This document shows, piece after piece, positions 46,140 to 55,740 of a DNA stretch of 64,000 nucleotides. Source of the DNA: Tractidigestivibacter scatoligenes (GTDB lineage: Bacteria > Actinomycetota > Coriobacteriia > Coriobacteriales > Atopobiaceae); contig NZ_LOJF01000009.1 of the NCBI RefSeq assembly GCF_001494635.1, positions 496,001-560,000 on the forward strand, in the 5' to 3' direction. The translations under genes and the position numbers were made by a program. Each line of letters opens with the position of its first letter. Positions within the stretch are counted from its first letter, which is position 1. The notes under the pieces are model-generated. The model worked only from the letters and a program-made list of their open reading frames with translations, searched no databases and was not told where the DNA came from.

Positions 46140-46503
46140 CGAACCCGCTCCCTCGCTTACATGGCGCCGCTGTGCGCCCTCAACTGCCTCAACTCTATTG
46201 CCCCACCCGTCACGCCGGGGAAAAGTGGCACATTCGGTCTGCCACGTGCCACGAATGGCCCACCCAAAGGGTGAGCGCCAGCTGCGGCCTGGCCTCCAAC
46301 GTGACGGGAGAACCCCTTCCAGTCGTAACAGTAGGGGCGCCAAACAAGCCCGCGCCCCAAAGGTCGTAATCCGTCAAAACTGGGTCGCGGTCTGCACTTT
46401 GCCCGCGCCGACGCGTGCCCAACTCTGCGCCCGCTGCCCGCCCGCTCGAGTCGCGCAAATCCCCTCCTTCGCGTACCATGTTCTGGGGGAATGGAGGGTT
46501 GGC
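46140..46503. other. Divergent intergenic region GH3 / lytTR system
   Basis: 364 bp with the promoters of both units. It holds GTGGCA and TGCCAC repeats around 46224-46252 (GTGGCACATTCG, later CGTGCCACGAAT), a possible operator, and two related GTCGTAA-containing segments near 46321 and 46365. These could be binding sites for the downstream LytTR regulator. No gene was recognised. Confidence 0.4.
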
Positions 46504-47214
46504 ATGTATCGCATACTCATGGTCGAGGACGATGAACGCGAGGCCGAGACGCTTCGCCACAGCCTGGAGCGCTATGCGCGCGAGAATAACCTGGAGTTCC
46601 AGGTTAGCTGGGAGCGCTCGGCATTGGGTGCAACTTCGGGAGACGCGAAGTTCGATCTCATCTTCATGGACATTGGGCTTCCCGGAATCAACGGCATGGA
46701 GGCGGCTACGCTCATCCGCACCTACGACTCCGAGACGCCCATCATCTTTGTGACCAACCTCGCGCAGTATGCGGTACGCGGTTACGAGGTCGACGCCCTG
46801 GACTTTGTGGTGAAACCCGTCTCGTACTACAACTTCAAGATGCGCATGGACAAGGCGATGCGCATCTTGAAGCGCAACTCCGGCATGAATGTGGTGGTAA
46901 CCTCCCACGACGGCCTGCGCGTGATTCCGGCAGCAGAGCTTGTGGCCGTCGAGGTCTCCAACCACAGCCTGGTCTACCACCTTGCAGACGGCAACACCTA
47001 TGTGGTGCGCGGCAGCCTCTCGAAGACCGAGGAGGATCTCTCGCAGGCGCCCTTCGTGCGCATCTCGAACAGTTGCCTGCTCAACATGGCGTACGTGCGC
47101 ACCGTGACTGGCTCGGAGGTGCGCACCACCACAGGCGAGACGTACTTCTTTAGCCGCTCGCGTCGCCGCGCCGCAGTGGACGAGATAGCCAAGTACCTGG
47201 GTGGAAGCATCTGA
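46504..47214 (+). CDS. LytTR-family response regulator
   Basis: 236 residues; ATG with GGAGGG upstream; much longer open frame to the left is non-coding. Receiver domain 1-120 with acidic pair Glu8/Asp9, phospho-acceptor Asp56 (FMDIGLPG) and Lys104 (VVKPVSYY). LytTR DNA-binding domain about 130-236 ('LVAVEVSNHSLVYHLADG', 'FVRISNSCLLNMAYV'). It belongs to the AgrA/ComE type that often controls peptide-induced traits. Stop and start overlap with the next kinase (TGATG). No peptide-pheromone gene was found next to it. Confidence 0.93.
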   Translation: MYRILMVEDDEREAETLRHSLERYARENNLEFQVSWERSALGATSGDAKFDLIFMDIGLPGINGMEAATLIRTYDSETPIIFVTNLAQYAVRGYEVDALDFVVKPVSYYNFKMRMDKAMRILKRNSGMNVVVTSHDGLRVIPAAELVAVEVSNHSLVYHLADGNTYVVRGSLSKTEEDLSQAPFVRISNSCLLNMAYVRTVTGSEVRTTTGETYFFSRSRRRAAVDEIAKYLGGSI

Positions 47215-48542
47215 TGGACGCCAAGCTCGCTGCTAGCGCGGTGGCGACCGTGGCCCAGATTGCCTTTGCCATGCTCATCTTTGCGTGGTCGCTCCCCCGC
47301 CGCTCCCACTTCTGGGCGCGCTTGGTCGGGCTGATTGCGACAGGGGTTGCCCTAACCCTTGTGGGGGTTGCCGTGGCGGGGGCCACCGGCATATCTACCA
47401 CGGTGGGGCCCGCGCGCGTGCTCGCGGAGTTTGTTCTCTTCTCGATGGTGCTCGTGCTGGCTGTGCCGGTTTTGCTCGTCCTCTTCGACACCTCGGTGTG
47501 GGTGGCGCTCTTCTTTGCCACGGCGGGCTATACGCTCCAGAACCTCGCAAGTGGCGCAGAGGGCCTTCTGGTCTTCACCTTGGGCGAGAGAACCATCCCG
47601 CTGGAGCTTGCAGAGACGGCGGCAGTTACCTGCATTGTGTACCTCCTGGGCTACCTGGCATTTGCGCTCCCGGTACGGCGCCACGGACTTGCGGATGTCG
47701 AGGATCACGCGATGCTTGTTGTGGTTGCCGCGGTTCTTCTCGTGGTGATTGCTTTTGACCTTGTGAACAAGTCCCTGCCTGCCCTCGGCGCAAGCACCGG
47801 CGACGTGGTGCTTCTGCGGGTGATTCACGGCATATCCTGCGTGTTCATGCTTACCGTCGAGTTTGAGCTGCTCTACACAAGGAGTCTGCGCACAAACGTT
47901 GCCGCCATGGAGCGCGCCCGCGCCGACGATGCCAAGGGGCTGGAAGCTTCGCGCTCCAACGTGCAGGCAATCAACGTGCGCATGCACGACATCCGCCACC
48001 AGCTGCGCGATCTGGAGGCGTTGGACTTTGTTGGCGCCGACGCGCTCGATGACCTCGAGCGCCAGCTGAGCGTCTATGACGCTGCGGTGAAGACCGGAAA
48101 CGTTGCCCTAGACACGGTGCTCACCGAGAAGGGGCTGATATGCGAGCGCGAGGGCATTGCCCTTGGCTGCGTGGCCGACGGAGACGCGCTCTCCTTTATG
48201 GCGCCGGCGGACATCTACTCGCTCTTTGGCGATGCCGTCGACAACGCAATAGAGGCTGTCGAGAAGCTCAATGACCCGGACAAGCGTGTGATTGACCTCA
48301 CGGTGAGAGACACCGGCGGCATGGTGAGCGCACACGTGGAGAACTACTTCCGCGGAGACGTGCGACTCGCCAACGGGCTGCCGCTTGCGCAGACGCGCCA
48401 GGATGCCCGCGGTTTTGGCGCGCGTCACATGCGCGCTGTTGTAGAGCGCTACGGGGGTTCGATCACCACTAGCACCGAGGGCGACCTCTTTCGCCTCGAT
48501 GTGATTGTCCCACTGCCGGCCAAGGGGGTGGCGCGTAGGTGA
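47214..48542 (+). CDS. GHKL sensor histidine kinase 1 (AgrC-like)
   Basis: 442 residues. Six or seven N-terminal membrane segments (about 10-220), a coiled dimerisation helix and a GHKL ATPase domain. The candidate phospho-acceptor is His258 in 'INVRMHDIRHQLRDL', matching the HD-x-x-N/H layout of the family. ATP-binding motifs: N box 'GDAVDNAIEAV' (about 340) and G boxes 'GFGARHM'. It pairs with the LytTR regulator; a paralogous kinase follows with GTGA overlap. Confidence 0.88.
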   Translation: MDAKLAASAVATVAQIAFAMLIFAWSLPRRSHFWARLVGLIATGVALTLVGVAVAGATGISTTVGPARVLAEFVLFSMVLVLAVPVLLVLFDTSVWVALFFATAGYTLQNLASGAEGLLVFTLGERTIPLELAETAAVTCIVYLLGYLAFALPVRRHGLADVEDHAMLVVVAAVLLVVIAFDLVNKSLPALGASTGDVVLLRVIHGISCVFMLTVEFELLYTRSLRTNVAAMERARADDAKGLEASRSNVQAINVRMHDIRHQLRDLEALDFVGADALDDLERQLSVYDAAVKTGNVALDTVLTEKGLICEREGIALGCVADGDALSFMAPADIYSLFGDAVDNAIEAVEKLNDPDKRVIDLTVRDTGGMVSAHVENYFRGDVRLANGLPLAQTRQDARGFGARHMRAVVERYGGSITTSTEGDLFRLDVIVPLPAKGVARR

Positions 48543-49888
48543 GCGCAACCATTATTGCCGTCATGACGAGGGCGGCCCTCGTCCTTGCGGTAACCATATC
48601 TGCTCAGCTTGCGATTGCGGTAGGGATGTTCACGACGATTCTTCCCCCTCGCGGCCACGTTGTGGCGCGAGCCGTAGCGTCGTATGCGGCGTTGGCGCTT
48701 GTGTCGTTTACGCTCTATAGGAACTCGCTGATTGTCTCTGTCTTCTCGCCACGGCTGGTCTCCTTCTTGGCAGAGGCCCTGGACTTTGTGGCCATGCTGG
48801 CGGTTATCGTTGCGGCGCTGGCCTTCTGCTTTGAGGTGTCCATCTGGACGGCACTCTTCTGCGCGACGGCGGGCTACATCATCCAGAACCTGGCAAGCTG
48901 CGTGACCTACTCGTCGTTTCTGCTTGCCGAGGGCACGGGAACCAACATGGCAAGCCCGCTCTTCCTGCCGCTTAACCTGCTGGGAATGGCCGTGGTCTAC
49001 CCTGTTTGCTACTGGCTGTTTGTGCGGCCAATTCACAAGAACGGCCTGGTAGAGATAGAAAACAAGAAGATCCTTCTGGTGCTGGCGCTAGTGGTTCTCA
49101 TTGCCATTGTCTTTGATATGGAGAACAAATACCTGCTCAACGCCGGCATTCCCGTGCCATTTGTGATGGTGCTTCGCGCCGTGCACGACGTGATATGCGT
49201 CTTCTCGCTGGTGCTGGAGTTTGAGATGCTCTACTCGCGCCAGCTGGAGTCCGACGTCGCAACCCTGGAGCGCATGGACGCAGATCAGGAGGCCCACTAC
49301 ACCCTCATGCGCGAGAGTGTCGAGGCCGTGAACGCGCGCATGGAGGCAATGCGCCAGCACGTGCGCGCGGCGGCTCGCGAGGGCGGGGCGGACACGGCGA
49401 AGCTCAAGGAGCTTGCGAGCGAAACGCGCATGTCCGAGCTGCGGCTAAGGACCGGAAACGACGCCCTGGACGCGCTGCTCTTTGTGAAGGGCCTGGTGTG
49501 CGAGCGCGAGGGCGTGACCCTCTCGTGCATAGCCGACGGCTCGGCGTTGGCGTTCATGGACCCCGTCGACATCTACTCGCTGGTGGGAAACGCCCTCGAC
49601 AACTCACTGGACGCCGTGCGCAAGGTGGCAGACCCCGAGAAGCGCGCGATTGGCCTGGTGGCGCGACGTATGGGCGGGATGCTCACGCTTAACGTGACCA
49701 ACTACTTTGACGGCGCGGTGACGATGGTCGACGGGCTGCCCAAGACCACGGCTGCCGATCCAACCGGACACGGGCTTGGTTCGCGCTCCATGCGAGACGT
49801 TGCCGAGAAGTACGGCGGCACCGTGACCTTTAGCAGCGACGGGGACGTTTTTCACGTGAACGCGCTCATTCCGATCCCGGAGGAGTAG
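48539..49888 (+). CDS. GHKL sensor kinase 2, phospho-acceptor His not aligned
   Basis: 449 residues from a GTG overlapping the previous stop. Same layout as kinase 1: membrane domain (about 5-230), then a GHKL ATPase with N box 'GNALDNSLDAV' and 'GHGLGSRSM'. Aligned by eye to 'RMHDIRHQL' of kinase 1, it reads 'RMEAMRQHV': His258 is replaced by Glu269 and His262 by Gln273; one His lies a position later (274). It may be an inactive partner that modulates kinase 1 by heterodimerising. An imperfect stem-loop follows the stop (about 49904-49972) and may terminate the operon. Confidence 0.85.
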   Translation: MSATIIAVMTRAALVLAVTISAQLAIAVGMFTTILPPRGHVVARAVASYAALALVSFTLYRNSLIVSVFSPRLVSFLAEALDFVAMLAVIVAALAFCFEVSIWTALFCATAGYIIQNLASCVTYSSFLLAEGTGTNMASPLFLPLNLLGMAVVYPVCYWLFVRPIHKNGLVEIENKKILLVLALVVLIAIVFDMENKYLLNAGIPVPFVMVLRAVHDVICVFSLVLEFEMLYSRQLESDVATLERMDADQEAHYTLMRESVEAVNARMEAMRQHVRAAAREGGADTAKLKELASETRMSELRLRTGNDALDALLFVKGLVCEREGVTLSCIADGSALAFMDPVDIYSLVGNALDNSLDAVRKVADPEKRAIGLVARRMGGMLTLNVTNYFDGAVTMVDGLPKTTAADPTGHGLGSRSMRDVAEKYGGTVTFSSDGDVFHVNALIPIPEE

Positions 49889-50076
49889 GGGCGCGGGTGC
49901 CGCTGGCAACGGAGGAGCTCGCCGGCGCCAGTGGGCCCCTCTGCAGATGCTGGCGGGCTCCTCGCTGGTGCCGACGGGCTCCCCCACCGATGCTCACGGG
50001 CCGAAACTCGACGTTTTTCTCGGATATTACGTTGTTATGTGTCGGATTTTAGCTCCACGTGACCTGACGTATGGCC

Positions 50077-50727
50077 CTACGCCAACGTGACCAGCAGCGC
50101 CATCTTGAAGCGCTTGTCGGCGCGCACGGCGTGGCGACCACCCGCATCAAACTTGAAAGTCTGGCCGGCGCGGACGAGGTTCTCGACGCCCTCGTAGGTG
50201 ATGGTCGCTTCGCCGTCCAGCGCAAACACAAGGGCGTCGCCAGGGGCGGCGTGCTCGGAAAGGCCGGTGCCCGCATCGAAGCTCATGAGCACGAACTTCA
50301 TGCTGTCGTTGTGCGCCAGATCCATGTTCACGATGCGCCCGTCCTGGTAAGGGATGAGATCCTTCAGGGTGAACGCCTCGCCTGGCTTAATGACGCTGTT
50401 CATGGCAGTTCCCTTCTCAAGCGAAAGCTCAACGTAGACGGTGTCCTTCTCGGCGCGCACGCCCACGGGGACGTCTGTGGGCGTGACCACGGCTTGGCCC
50501 GCGCCGGCAACGGCAGGGGCGGCACCCGTGACCTGCGCCTCGCCGGCAACAACAAACTCGAGCCTGTGGTAGCCGTAGAGCTCGGCACTGATGTCCGTTC
50601 CAGTGCCAAGGCTAAAGTACGACAGGCCGTTTCCGCCGGCTTCCCAGACCGGATGCGAAACCGTGCAGCCTGGAACGGGTGGGTTGTCTGCGGCTATATC
50701 AAATGCGTGTCCCGCGGTCTCATTCAT
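50077..50727 (-). CDS. Dual-cupin-domain protein
   Basis: 216 residues; ATG with AAGGAG upstream. Two cupin-like halves: the first (about 40-105) has 'YHRLEFVVAGEAQVTG', the second (about 135-216) has 'SEHAAPGDALVFALDGEATITYEG' and 'FDAGGRHAVRADKRFKMALLV'. The second keeps His/Glu positions suitable for metal binding. Cupins range from isomerases to sugar- or ligand-binding regulators; no specific role is visible. It stands alone between the sensor-kinase operon and the iron transporter. Confidence 0.75.
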   Translation of the reverse strand: MNETAGHAFDIAADNPPVPGCTVSHPVWEAGGNGLSYFSLGTGTDISAELYGYHRLEFVVAGEAQVTGAAPAVAGAGQAVVTPTDVPVGVRAEKDTVYVELSLEKGTAMNSVIKPGEAFTLKDLIPYQDGRIVNMDLAHNDSMKFVLMSFDAGTGLSEHAAPGDALVFALDGEATITYEGVENLVRAGQTFKFDAGGRHAVRADKRFKMALLVTLA

Positions 50728-50825
50728 ACGCGACACTCCTTTCATACGGTGACAAGGCAATGGTGCCCCGCAGCAGCGAGAAGAAATGTTGTCGTAGCAA
50801 CAATTGCATCGCCTTAGCTTCAGTC

Positions 50826-50882
50826 GGGGATGCGGACAAAAAGTTGGACCGAGGAGGTCCGGGACTGGGGGTCCGCATCCCC
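50826..50882. repeat. Nested inverted repeat upstream of the cupin gene
   Basis: Outer arms GGGGATGCGGAC / GTCCGCATCCCC (12 bp, perfect) enclose an inner GGACC / GGTCC hairpin and, on the minus strand, a run of five T after the inner stem. It is either a terminator complex or the remnant of an insertion-sequence end. The rest of 50728-51001 shows no gene. Confidence 0.55.
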
Positions 50883-50943
50883 AAAGAGCATCCAATAGCC
50901 AAGTTCTACGAGATTAGGCAACCTCCTCCAATTCCAAACAAAG

Positions 50944-50972
50944 CGGGGCAGCCGAAGCATTCGGCTGCCCCG
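50944..50972 (-). terminator. Terminator of the iron ABC operon
   Basis: Thirteen-bp perfect arms CGGGGCAGCCGAA / TTCGGCTGCCCCG with a three-base loop, followed on the minus strand by CTTTGTTTGG; 30 bp after the permease stop. Confidence 0.85.
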
Positions 50973-51001
50973 TCTCGGGAGGAATCCAGAATCTCAAGTC
51001 A

Positions 51002-52666
51002 CTAAGACATTGTGATGTCCTTACTGTGAGAGACCCTCATGAAGAGAAGAAGGGAGATAACCGTAAAGACCATGAGAATCGTCGAAAGAGCCGCAGCGAT
51101 TCCATAGTTGCCACGTATTACTTCAGTGTAAATAGCCACGGTCACAGTACGAGTTCTGGTCGTGTAGAGCAATACCGATGTCGAGAGCTCCGAAATCATC
51201 GTAATCCATGTAAGAATGGCGCCGGACACAATACCGGAGGCCATCATCGGGACAGTAATCTTTAAGAATGTGTTGAGCTTTGAGCTTCCCAGGCTCTCTG
51301 CTGCCTCCTCGATAGTAGGGGGTATCTGGCGCAGCGTTGCCTCAGAGGAGCGGACGGTATATGGCAGTCTGCGCAGCGCAAATGAAATAGCCATGATTGC
51401 TACGGTACCAGTTATAGCCAAGAAGCCGGTACCTCCCACACCGGTATTAAATGCCGTAATGAACGCGATACCAAGCACTGTTCCCGGAATGATATAGGGG
51501 AGCATTCCAAGTGTGTCGGTAAGGCGAGTGAGAGCATTACGATGCCTGATCGCAACATAAGAGAGCGTAGTCCCTACGATTAGGACAATCGCCAAACCGA
51601 TAAGCGGAATTCTCAACGTGTTGAGAATTGCAGAACCCATACGTGTAAAGGCCTGCGTATAACTCTTGAGGGAATAACCTGGGACAAAGATCATTCCGCT
51701 GGTATTTAGGAAAGAAGTGTAAACAAGATAACATTGAGGGAGAATCGCAATGCAGACCACACCGTAGACAAAGATGTAGAGAAGCACCTTCTTCCAAGAA
51801 TGAACAGGTGTCGGCTCGATTGGGTGAAGAGAATTCATCGTGAAGGAGAACTTGTTCGCTACAATCTGCTGAGCAAGGAATACCAGCAGCGCAATGACGA
51901 TAGCAATGATTGACAACGCTGCCGCAAATCCGTCATTCCCGCCCAGTTCGCTTACAAACTCCTGATAGATTGTCACCGGGAAAGTACGGTAGCCCTCACC
52001 GATGAGCATGGGCGTTCCGAAGTCTGCAAACGCTCTCATAAACACAAGAAGTGCAGCGCCGACCACTGTCGGCATCATCAGCGGAAGCAGAATCTGAAAG
52101 AACCGTTTTGCCCCCGTACAGCCCATTGACGCCGCAGCTTCGAGAACAGAGCTGTCCACATTCTTCAGGGCTCCAGACACATACATAAAGACCAATGGAA
52201 ACAGCTCAAGAGTAAAAACGAGCACGATGCCGCCAAACCCATATATCTCCACTCCAGGAAGGCCAAGGATACTCGTCATGAAGTTCGTAATGGCACCATT
52301 CCGGCCCAAGAGAAGAATCCATGAATAGGCCCCCACAAAAGGCGGAGACATTGAAGCTATTACGATCAAAATCTGAAGTGCAGTCTTACCCCTGAACTCG
52401 AACAGGGCAAAAAGGTAACCCATGATCGAGCCAACTAGTAAAGCGAGAATGGTCGCCATTCCGGAAACAGCAAAGCTATTTGCCAGAGTCTGGCTGTAGT
52501 AGGGGTTGTTAAAGAACCCAGCAAAGTTATCGAGAGACAGCTTGCCGTCGACGAATAGTGCCCTTCCAAGCACAGTGACGATAGGGTAGACAAGGAACAG
52601 CAGGTATAGCACAAAGATGACAAGAGTTACGGCTGTCCACATGTCGAATCTGCGTTTTGCCTGCAC
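51002..52666 (-). CDS. Iron(III)-type ABC transporter permease (two fused halves)
   Basis: 554 residues, about 12 membrane segments in two homologous halves, each with an EAA loop: 'EAAASMGCTGAKRFFQILLP' (about 185) and 'EAAESLGSSKLNTFLKITVP' (about 455). This fused FbpB/AfuB layout is typical of ferric-iron importers, but 2-aminoethylphosphonate, thiamine and polyamine systems look alike. Immediately follows the ATPase gene. The base composition (27 of 60 G+C in the line starting 51601) is far below the his and glycolysis genes, suggesting acquisition. Confidence 0.88.
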   Translation of the reverse strand: MQAKRRFDMWTAVTLVIFVLYLLFLVYPIVTVLGRALFVDGKLSLDNFAGFFNNPYYSQTLANSFAVSGMATILALLVGSIMGYLFALFEFRGKTALQILIVIASMSPPFVGAYSWILLLGRNGAITNFMTSILGLPGVEIYGFGGIVLVFTLELFPLVFMYVSGALKNVDSSVLEAAASMGCTGAKRFFQILLPLMMPTVVGAALLVFMRAFADFGTPMLIGEGYRTFPVTIYQEFVSELGGNDGFAAALSIIAIVIALLVFLAQQIVANKFSFTMNSLHPIEPTPVHSWKKVLLYIFVYGVVCIAILPQCYLVYTSFLNTSGMIFVPGYSLKSYTQAFTRMGSAILNTLRIPLIGLAIVLIVGTTLSYVAIRHRNALTRLTDTLGMLPYIIPGTVLGIAFITAFNTGVGGTGFLAITGTVAIMAISFALRRLPYTVRSSEATLRQIPPTIEEAAESLGSSKLNTFLKITVPMMASGIVSGAILTWITMISELSTSVLLYTTRTRTVTVAIYTEVIRGNYGIAAALSTILMVFTVISLLLFMRVSHSKDITMS

Positions 52667-53749
52667 CTATGCCACCCCCTCCATGAGGTTTCTCTGCCCA
52701 TCTGCTGAAAGGACATTGATTTTTGCAACGTTCACGTCAAGGCGAACGGTCTCTCCAGGACGTACGTTTTCCTCGAAAGTCGATTCAACTGTCACTTGAA
52801 TCCGGTCTGAAAAGCTCGTCTTCATAAAGTAATCTGTGGTAGAACCAAGGTATACGCTGTCAAGCACAGTTGCCTCGAATGGCCCTTCGCCGCTCTTAAT
52901 AAACTCTTCTGGCCTGATGCTTACGCGAACATCTTGATCGGTGCACGAGTTCAACTGTGACATCGGAAGCCGCACTTCTCCCAGCACCAGGGTAGCAACT
53001 CCATCGATATGTACCAATTTCGCATTGCACATGTTCGTCTTTCCGATGAACGTTGCAACGAACTCGTTTCTTGGACGATGGTAGAGCTCCCTAGGGACTC
53101 CGACCTGTTGGATTACACCATGGTTCATAACGGCAATCCGATCAGAAATCGCCATAGCCTCTTCCTGGTCATGCGTAACGTAGACAGTCGTTATGCCAAC
53201 CCGATGCTGGATATCCCTGATTACCTGTCTCATCTCAAGACGAAGCTTCGCGTCGAGGTTCGAGAGCGGCTCATCCATTAGCAGGACGTCAGGATTAATC
53301 ACTAGGGCACGAGCAAGGGCAACTCGTTGTTGCTGACCGCCAGACAGCTGATCAGGCTTCCGATCCGCAAACTGACTAATCTGCATGAGCTGAAGATACT
53401 TATCAGTACGTTCTTTGATCTCGTCCTTTGGGACTTTCCTTTGTTTAAGTCCAAAAGCGACATTATCCCGGACAGTCATATGGGGAAAAATCGCATAATT
53501 CTGAAATACCATACCAATATTTCGTTTACTTGGATCTGTGTCATTGATTTTGGTATCTCCGAAATAAAAGCTTCCTCCCTCAATAGAGTTGAAGCCCGCA
53601 ATCATTCGCAACAAGGTTGTCTTTCCGCAGCCAGACGGCCCGAGGAGAGTAAACAAACTTCCATCTTTGACTGTAAGGCTCAAGTCTGGGATGACAACAT
53701 TGTCACCCGAGTAGACTTTCTTGGCATGCTCGATTCTTATCTCACTCAT
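52667..53749 (-). CDS. Iron(III)-type ABC transporter ATPase
   Basis: 360 residues. Walker A GPSGCGKT (about 37-44), Q-loop 'MVFQNYAIFPHM', signature LSGGQQQR (about 136), Walker B 'LLMDEPLSNLD' and switch 'YVTHD'. The C-terminal regulatory TOBE-like domain begins near residue 240. FbpC/PotA class, energising the adjacent permease. It sits 18 bp after the binding-protein gene and abuts the permease gene. Confidence 0.92.
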   Translation of the reverse strand: MSEIRIEHAKKVYSGDNVVIPDLSLTVKDGSLFTLLGPSGCGKTTLLRMIAGFNSIEGGSFYFGDTKINDTDPSKRNIGMVFQNYAIFPHMTVRDNVAFGLKQRKVPKDEIKERTDKYLQLMQISQFADRKPDQLSGGQQQRVALARALVINPDVLLMDEPLSNLDAKLRLEMRQVIRDIQHRVGITTVYVTHDQEEAMAISDRIAVMNHGVIQQVGVPRELYHRPRNEFVATFIGKTNMCNAKLVHIDGVATLVLGEVRLPMSQLNSCTDQDVRVSIRPEEFIKSGEGPFEATVLDSVYLGSTTDYFMKTSFSDRIQVTVESTFEENVRPGETVRLDVNVAKINVLSADGQRNLMEGVA

Positions 53750-53767
53750 GATGCTCCCGAATCCGCG

Positions 53768-54838
53768 CTATGAATTCTGAAGTGCGGTATAAATCTCGGT
53801 GTACTTATTAATAATCTCATCCTTGTGCTCGTTGACGTATGCAGTGTCTTCGGTAGCAGTGTTGATTTCGTCCATGGGCTTCATAGAACTGTTGAGGTCA
53901 ACATCAGAACGGACCGGACGAGAGGTAGTTTGGCTAGCGATAATGTTCTGGGCATCCTGAGAGATAATGAAGTCGACCCAAGCCTTAGCCTGGTCAAGGT
54001 TGGCACAGTCCTTCACGATTGCCGTGTTGGCAGCAAGGAAGATGGTACCTTCTTCCGGATAGACAACCTCAACATTTGCGCCATCCTGAACCAGCTGAAC
54101 GCAGGGATCCTCGTAGGAAAGCCCAACCGCCATCTCGCCGTCAGCCACCGTCTTGTATACGTTGGACGAGCCAGATGCAATCTTGCCCTGTACCAGAGTA
54201 AACAGCTGCTTAACGTAATCCCAAGCTTCGTCGGATTCATAGCCACCCATGTCTAGGAGCATTTGGGTAAGGTGGTGGAAGGCAGACGAAGAGCTCGTTG
54301 GATCCGCGGTTGCAATGCTGCCCGCGAGCGCTGGATTCAGAAGATCAGCGTACCCCTTAATATCAAGGTCCTTGGTTAGGTCCTTGTTTAGGATGAGCAC
54401 GCTGCCATCGAGTGTATAGTGTGTGCAATACCCAGTCTCGTTGCGATAGGCCTCCATGACATTGCTGTCTTCTGGCGAGGTATATTCTTGGAAATACTGC
54501 TTGTACGCTTCGTCGGTAAGCTCTCCGCCCCACATGACGTCTGCAATCGGGTTTGACGCTTCGCTTTGAATCTTCTTGAAGAGTTCCCCCGTACCAGCCT
54601 GAATGAGGTCAACCGTGATTCCGGTCTTATCCTCAAATGCAGGGACCAAGCTGTTCACCAGAGTCTCCGAGTTGGGGGTATACATAGTGAGGGAGCCGCC
54701 GATATTGCTGCTCCCATCAGAAGAAGTATCCTCGCTGCTCGAAGATGTCTCATCTCCACCGCATGCAGAGAGCCCCAGGGCAACTCCTCCGCCCACAAAC
54801 ATCTTTGCAAAATCGCGACGAGTCATTGATGCACTCAT
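53768..54838 (-). CDS. Iron(III)-type substrate-binding lipoprotein
   Basis: 356 residues; ATG with GGGAGG six bases upstream (an ATG at 54880 lacks one). Tat-type 'TRRDFAKMFVGG' and lipobox LSAC (Cys26 or so), then a Ser/Asp linker. Extracellular solute-binding fold: 'LTMYTPNSETLVNSLVPAFEDKTGITVDLI' region with 'GTGELFKKIQSEA', then 'DVMWGGELTD'. It resembles FbpA/AfuA-type ferric-binding proteins. First gene of the AT-rich operon; its promoter should lie in 54839-55100. Confidence 0.88.
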   Translation of the reverse strand: MSASMTRRDFAKMFVGGGVALGLSACGGDETSSSSEDTSSDGSSNIGGSLTMYTPNSETLVNSLVPAFEDKTGITVDLIQAGTGELFKKIQSEASNPIADVMWGGELTDEAYKQYFQEYTSPEDSNVMEAYRNETGYCTHYTLDGSVLILNKDLTKDLDIKGYADLLNPALAGSIATADPTSSSSAFHHLTQMLLDMGGYESDEAWDYVKQLFTLVQGKIASGSSNVYKTVADGEMAVGLSYEDPCVQLVQDGANVEVVYPEEGTIFLAANTAIVKDCANLDQAKAWVDFIISQDAQNIIASQTTSRPVRSDVDLNSSMKPMDEINTATEDTAYVNEHKDEIINKYTEIYTALQNS

Positions 54839-55740
54839 ATCATTCCTCCCAAACGATATACGACGAGCCAATTGGCACACCCGAAAAATCGGGTTAACCG
54901 CGTTCTATCACGCATACAATTCCGAACATTGGCAAATTGGCAAGTGGATAAAAAAGTACGCTAAGCGTAAATAAAAAGTAAGCTCTAAGTAAATGTGCTG
55001 GTAACATGTATCACGTTTCAATGACCAATTGGGATAGGGGCTGTTGACCGTTTGTTGGTTGAACAAAAATAGCTTCAGAACTTGATTCATTTAATTTAAT
55101 ATTCTATTTTCATCAGCTTCATATCTTATGAGTGGCATTGATGTACTTGTCAGCGCGGTAACACAGTGAAGATTCTGGAGCACTTACTCTGAAGACCTCG
55201 CATATCGGCAATCTCAATTGCGCAGCCCATATTTCTATCGATTTGCGCGGCAACCGCTTTGACAACAACACGATAAGGTATCTGTCAGTCAAATCGAGTT
55301 GCTCAAGGCAGGCTATCGCCAGCGCGAGACACTCGTCCCAGCGCTACAGTGCCGAGCAAGGGAGGCCGATTCCAGGGCAGACGGGCGGGTGCCCGGGAGG
55401 CGCCGGAGCGGCAAAGGGATTGGAGCTTTCCTTGATCGTTGCCAGGTACTTCTTAGGGGGCATCTTCCCCGTCCTCGAGCAGAATGCCGAGTACGATGTC
55501 CTCACCGTCGACATCCTCGTCAAGGTCATCGCCTTCCTGAGGGTGGTAGGCGCATCCGGCGAGGACTGCCTCTACCGGCTGACCGGTTCGAGATCGTGTC
55601 GGGCAAGGAGCAGCTGAGGGACATCGTCAGAAACAGCGTCCGTTGCGATGCTGAGGACTTGGAGTCGGCCATGACATTTCCGTCATCGCCGTTCTTGGAG
55701 ACTGCCCCGGTATAGCGGTACCTGAGAATGACCGTGCTGC
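54839..55740. other. AT-rich and partly degenerate region
   Basis: The left part (54839-55200) is AT-rich with no gene. A GC-richer block at about 55270-55720 contains stretches that look like broken coding DNA: one plus-strand frame reads 'LSLIVARYFLGGIFPVLEQ', another continues with 'SGKEQLRDIVRNSVRCDAED', as if joined by a frameshift. I recognise no family. It may be a gene remnant; nothing intact can be claimed. Confidence 0.35.

Noticed and set aside
45787-46503. N-terminal extension of the LytTR regulator
   Set aside because: The frame is open upstream but antisense to the GH3 gene; the receiver domain starts exactly at the ATG with GGAGGG upstream (46504).
55243-55715. Two overlapping plus-strand frames as real genes
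   Set aside because: Neither has a ribosome-binding site or recognisable domain; the best-looking segments fall in different frames, which suggests a decayed gene at most.
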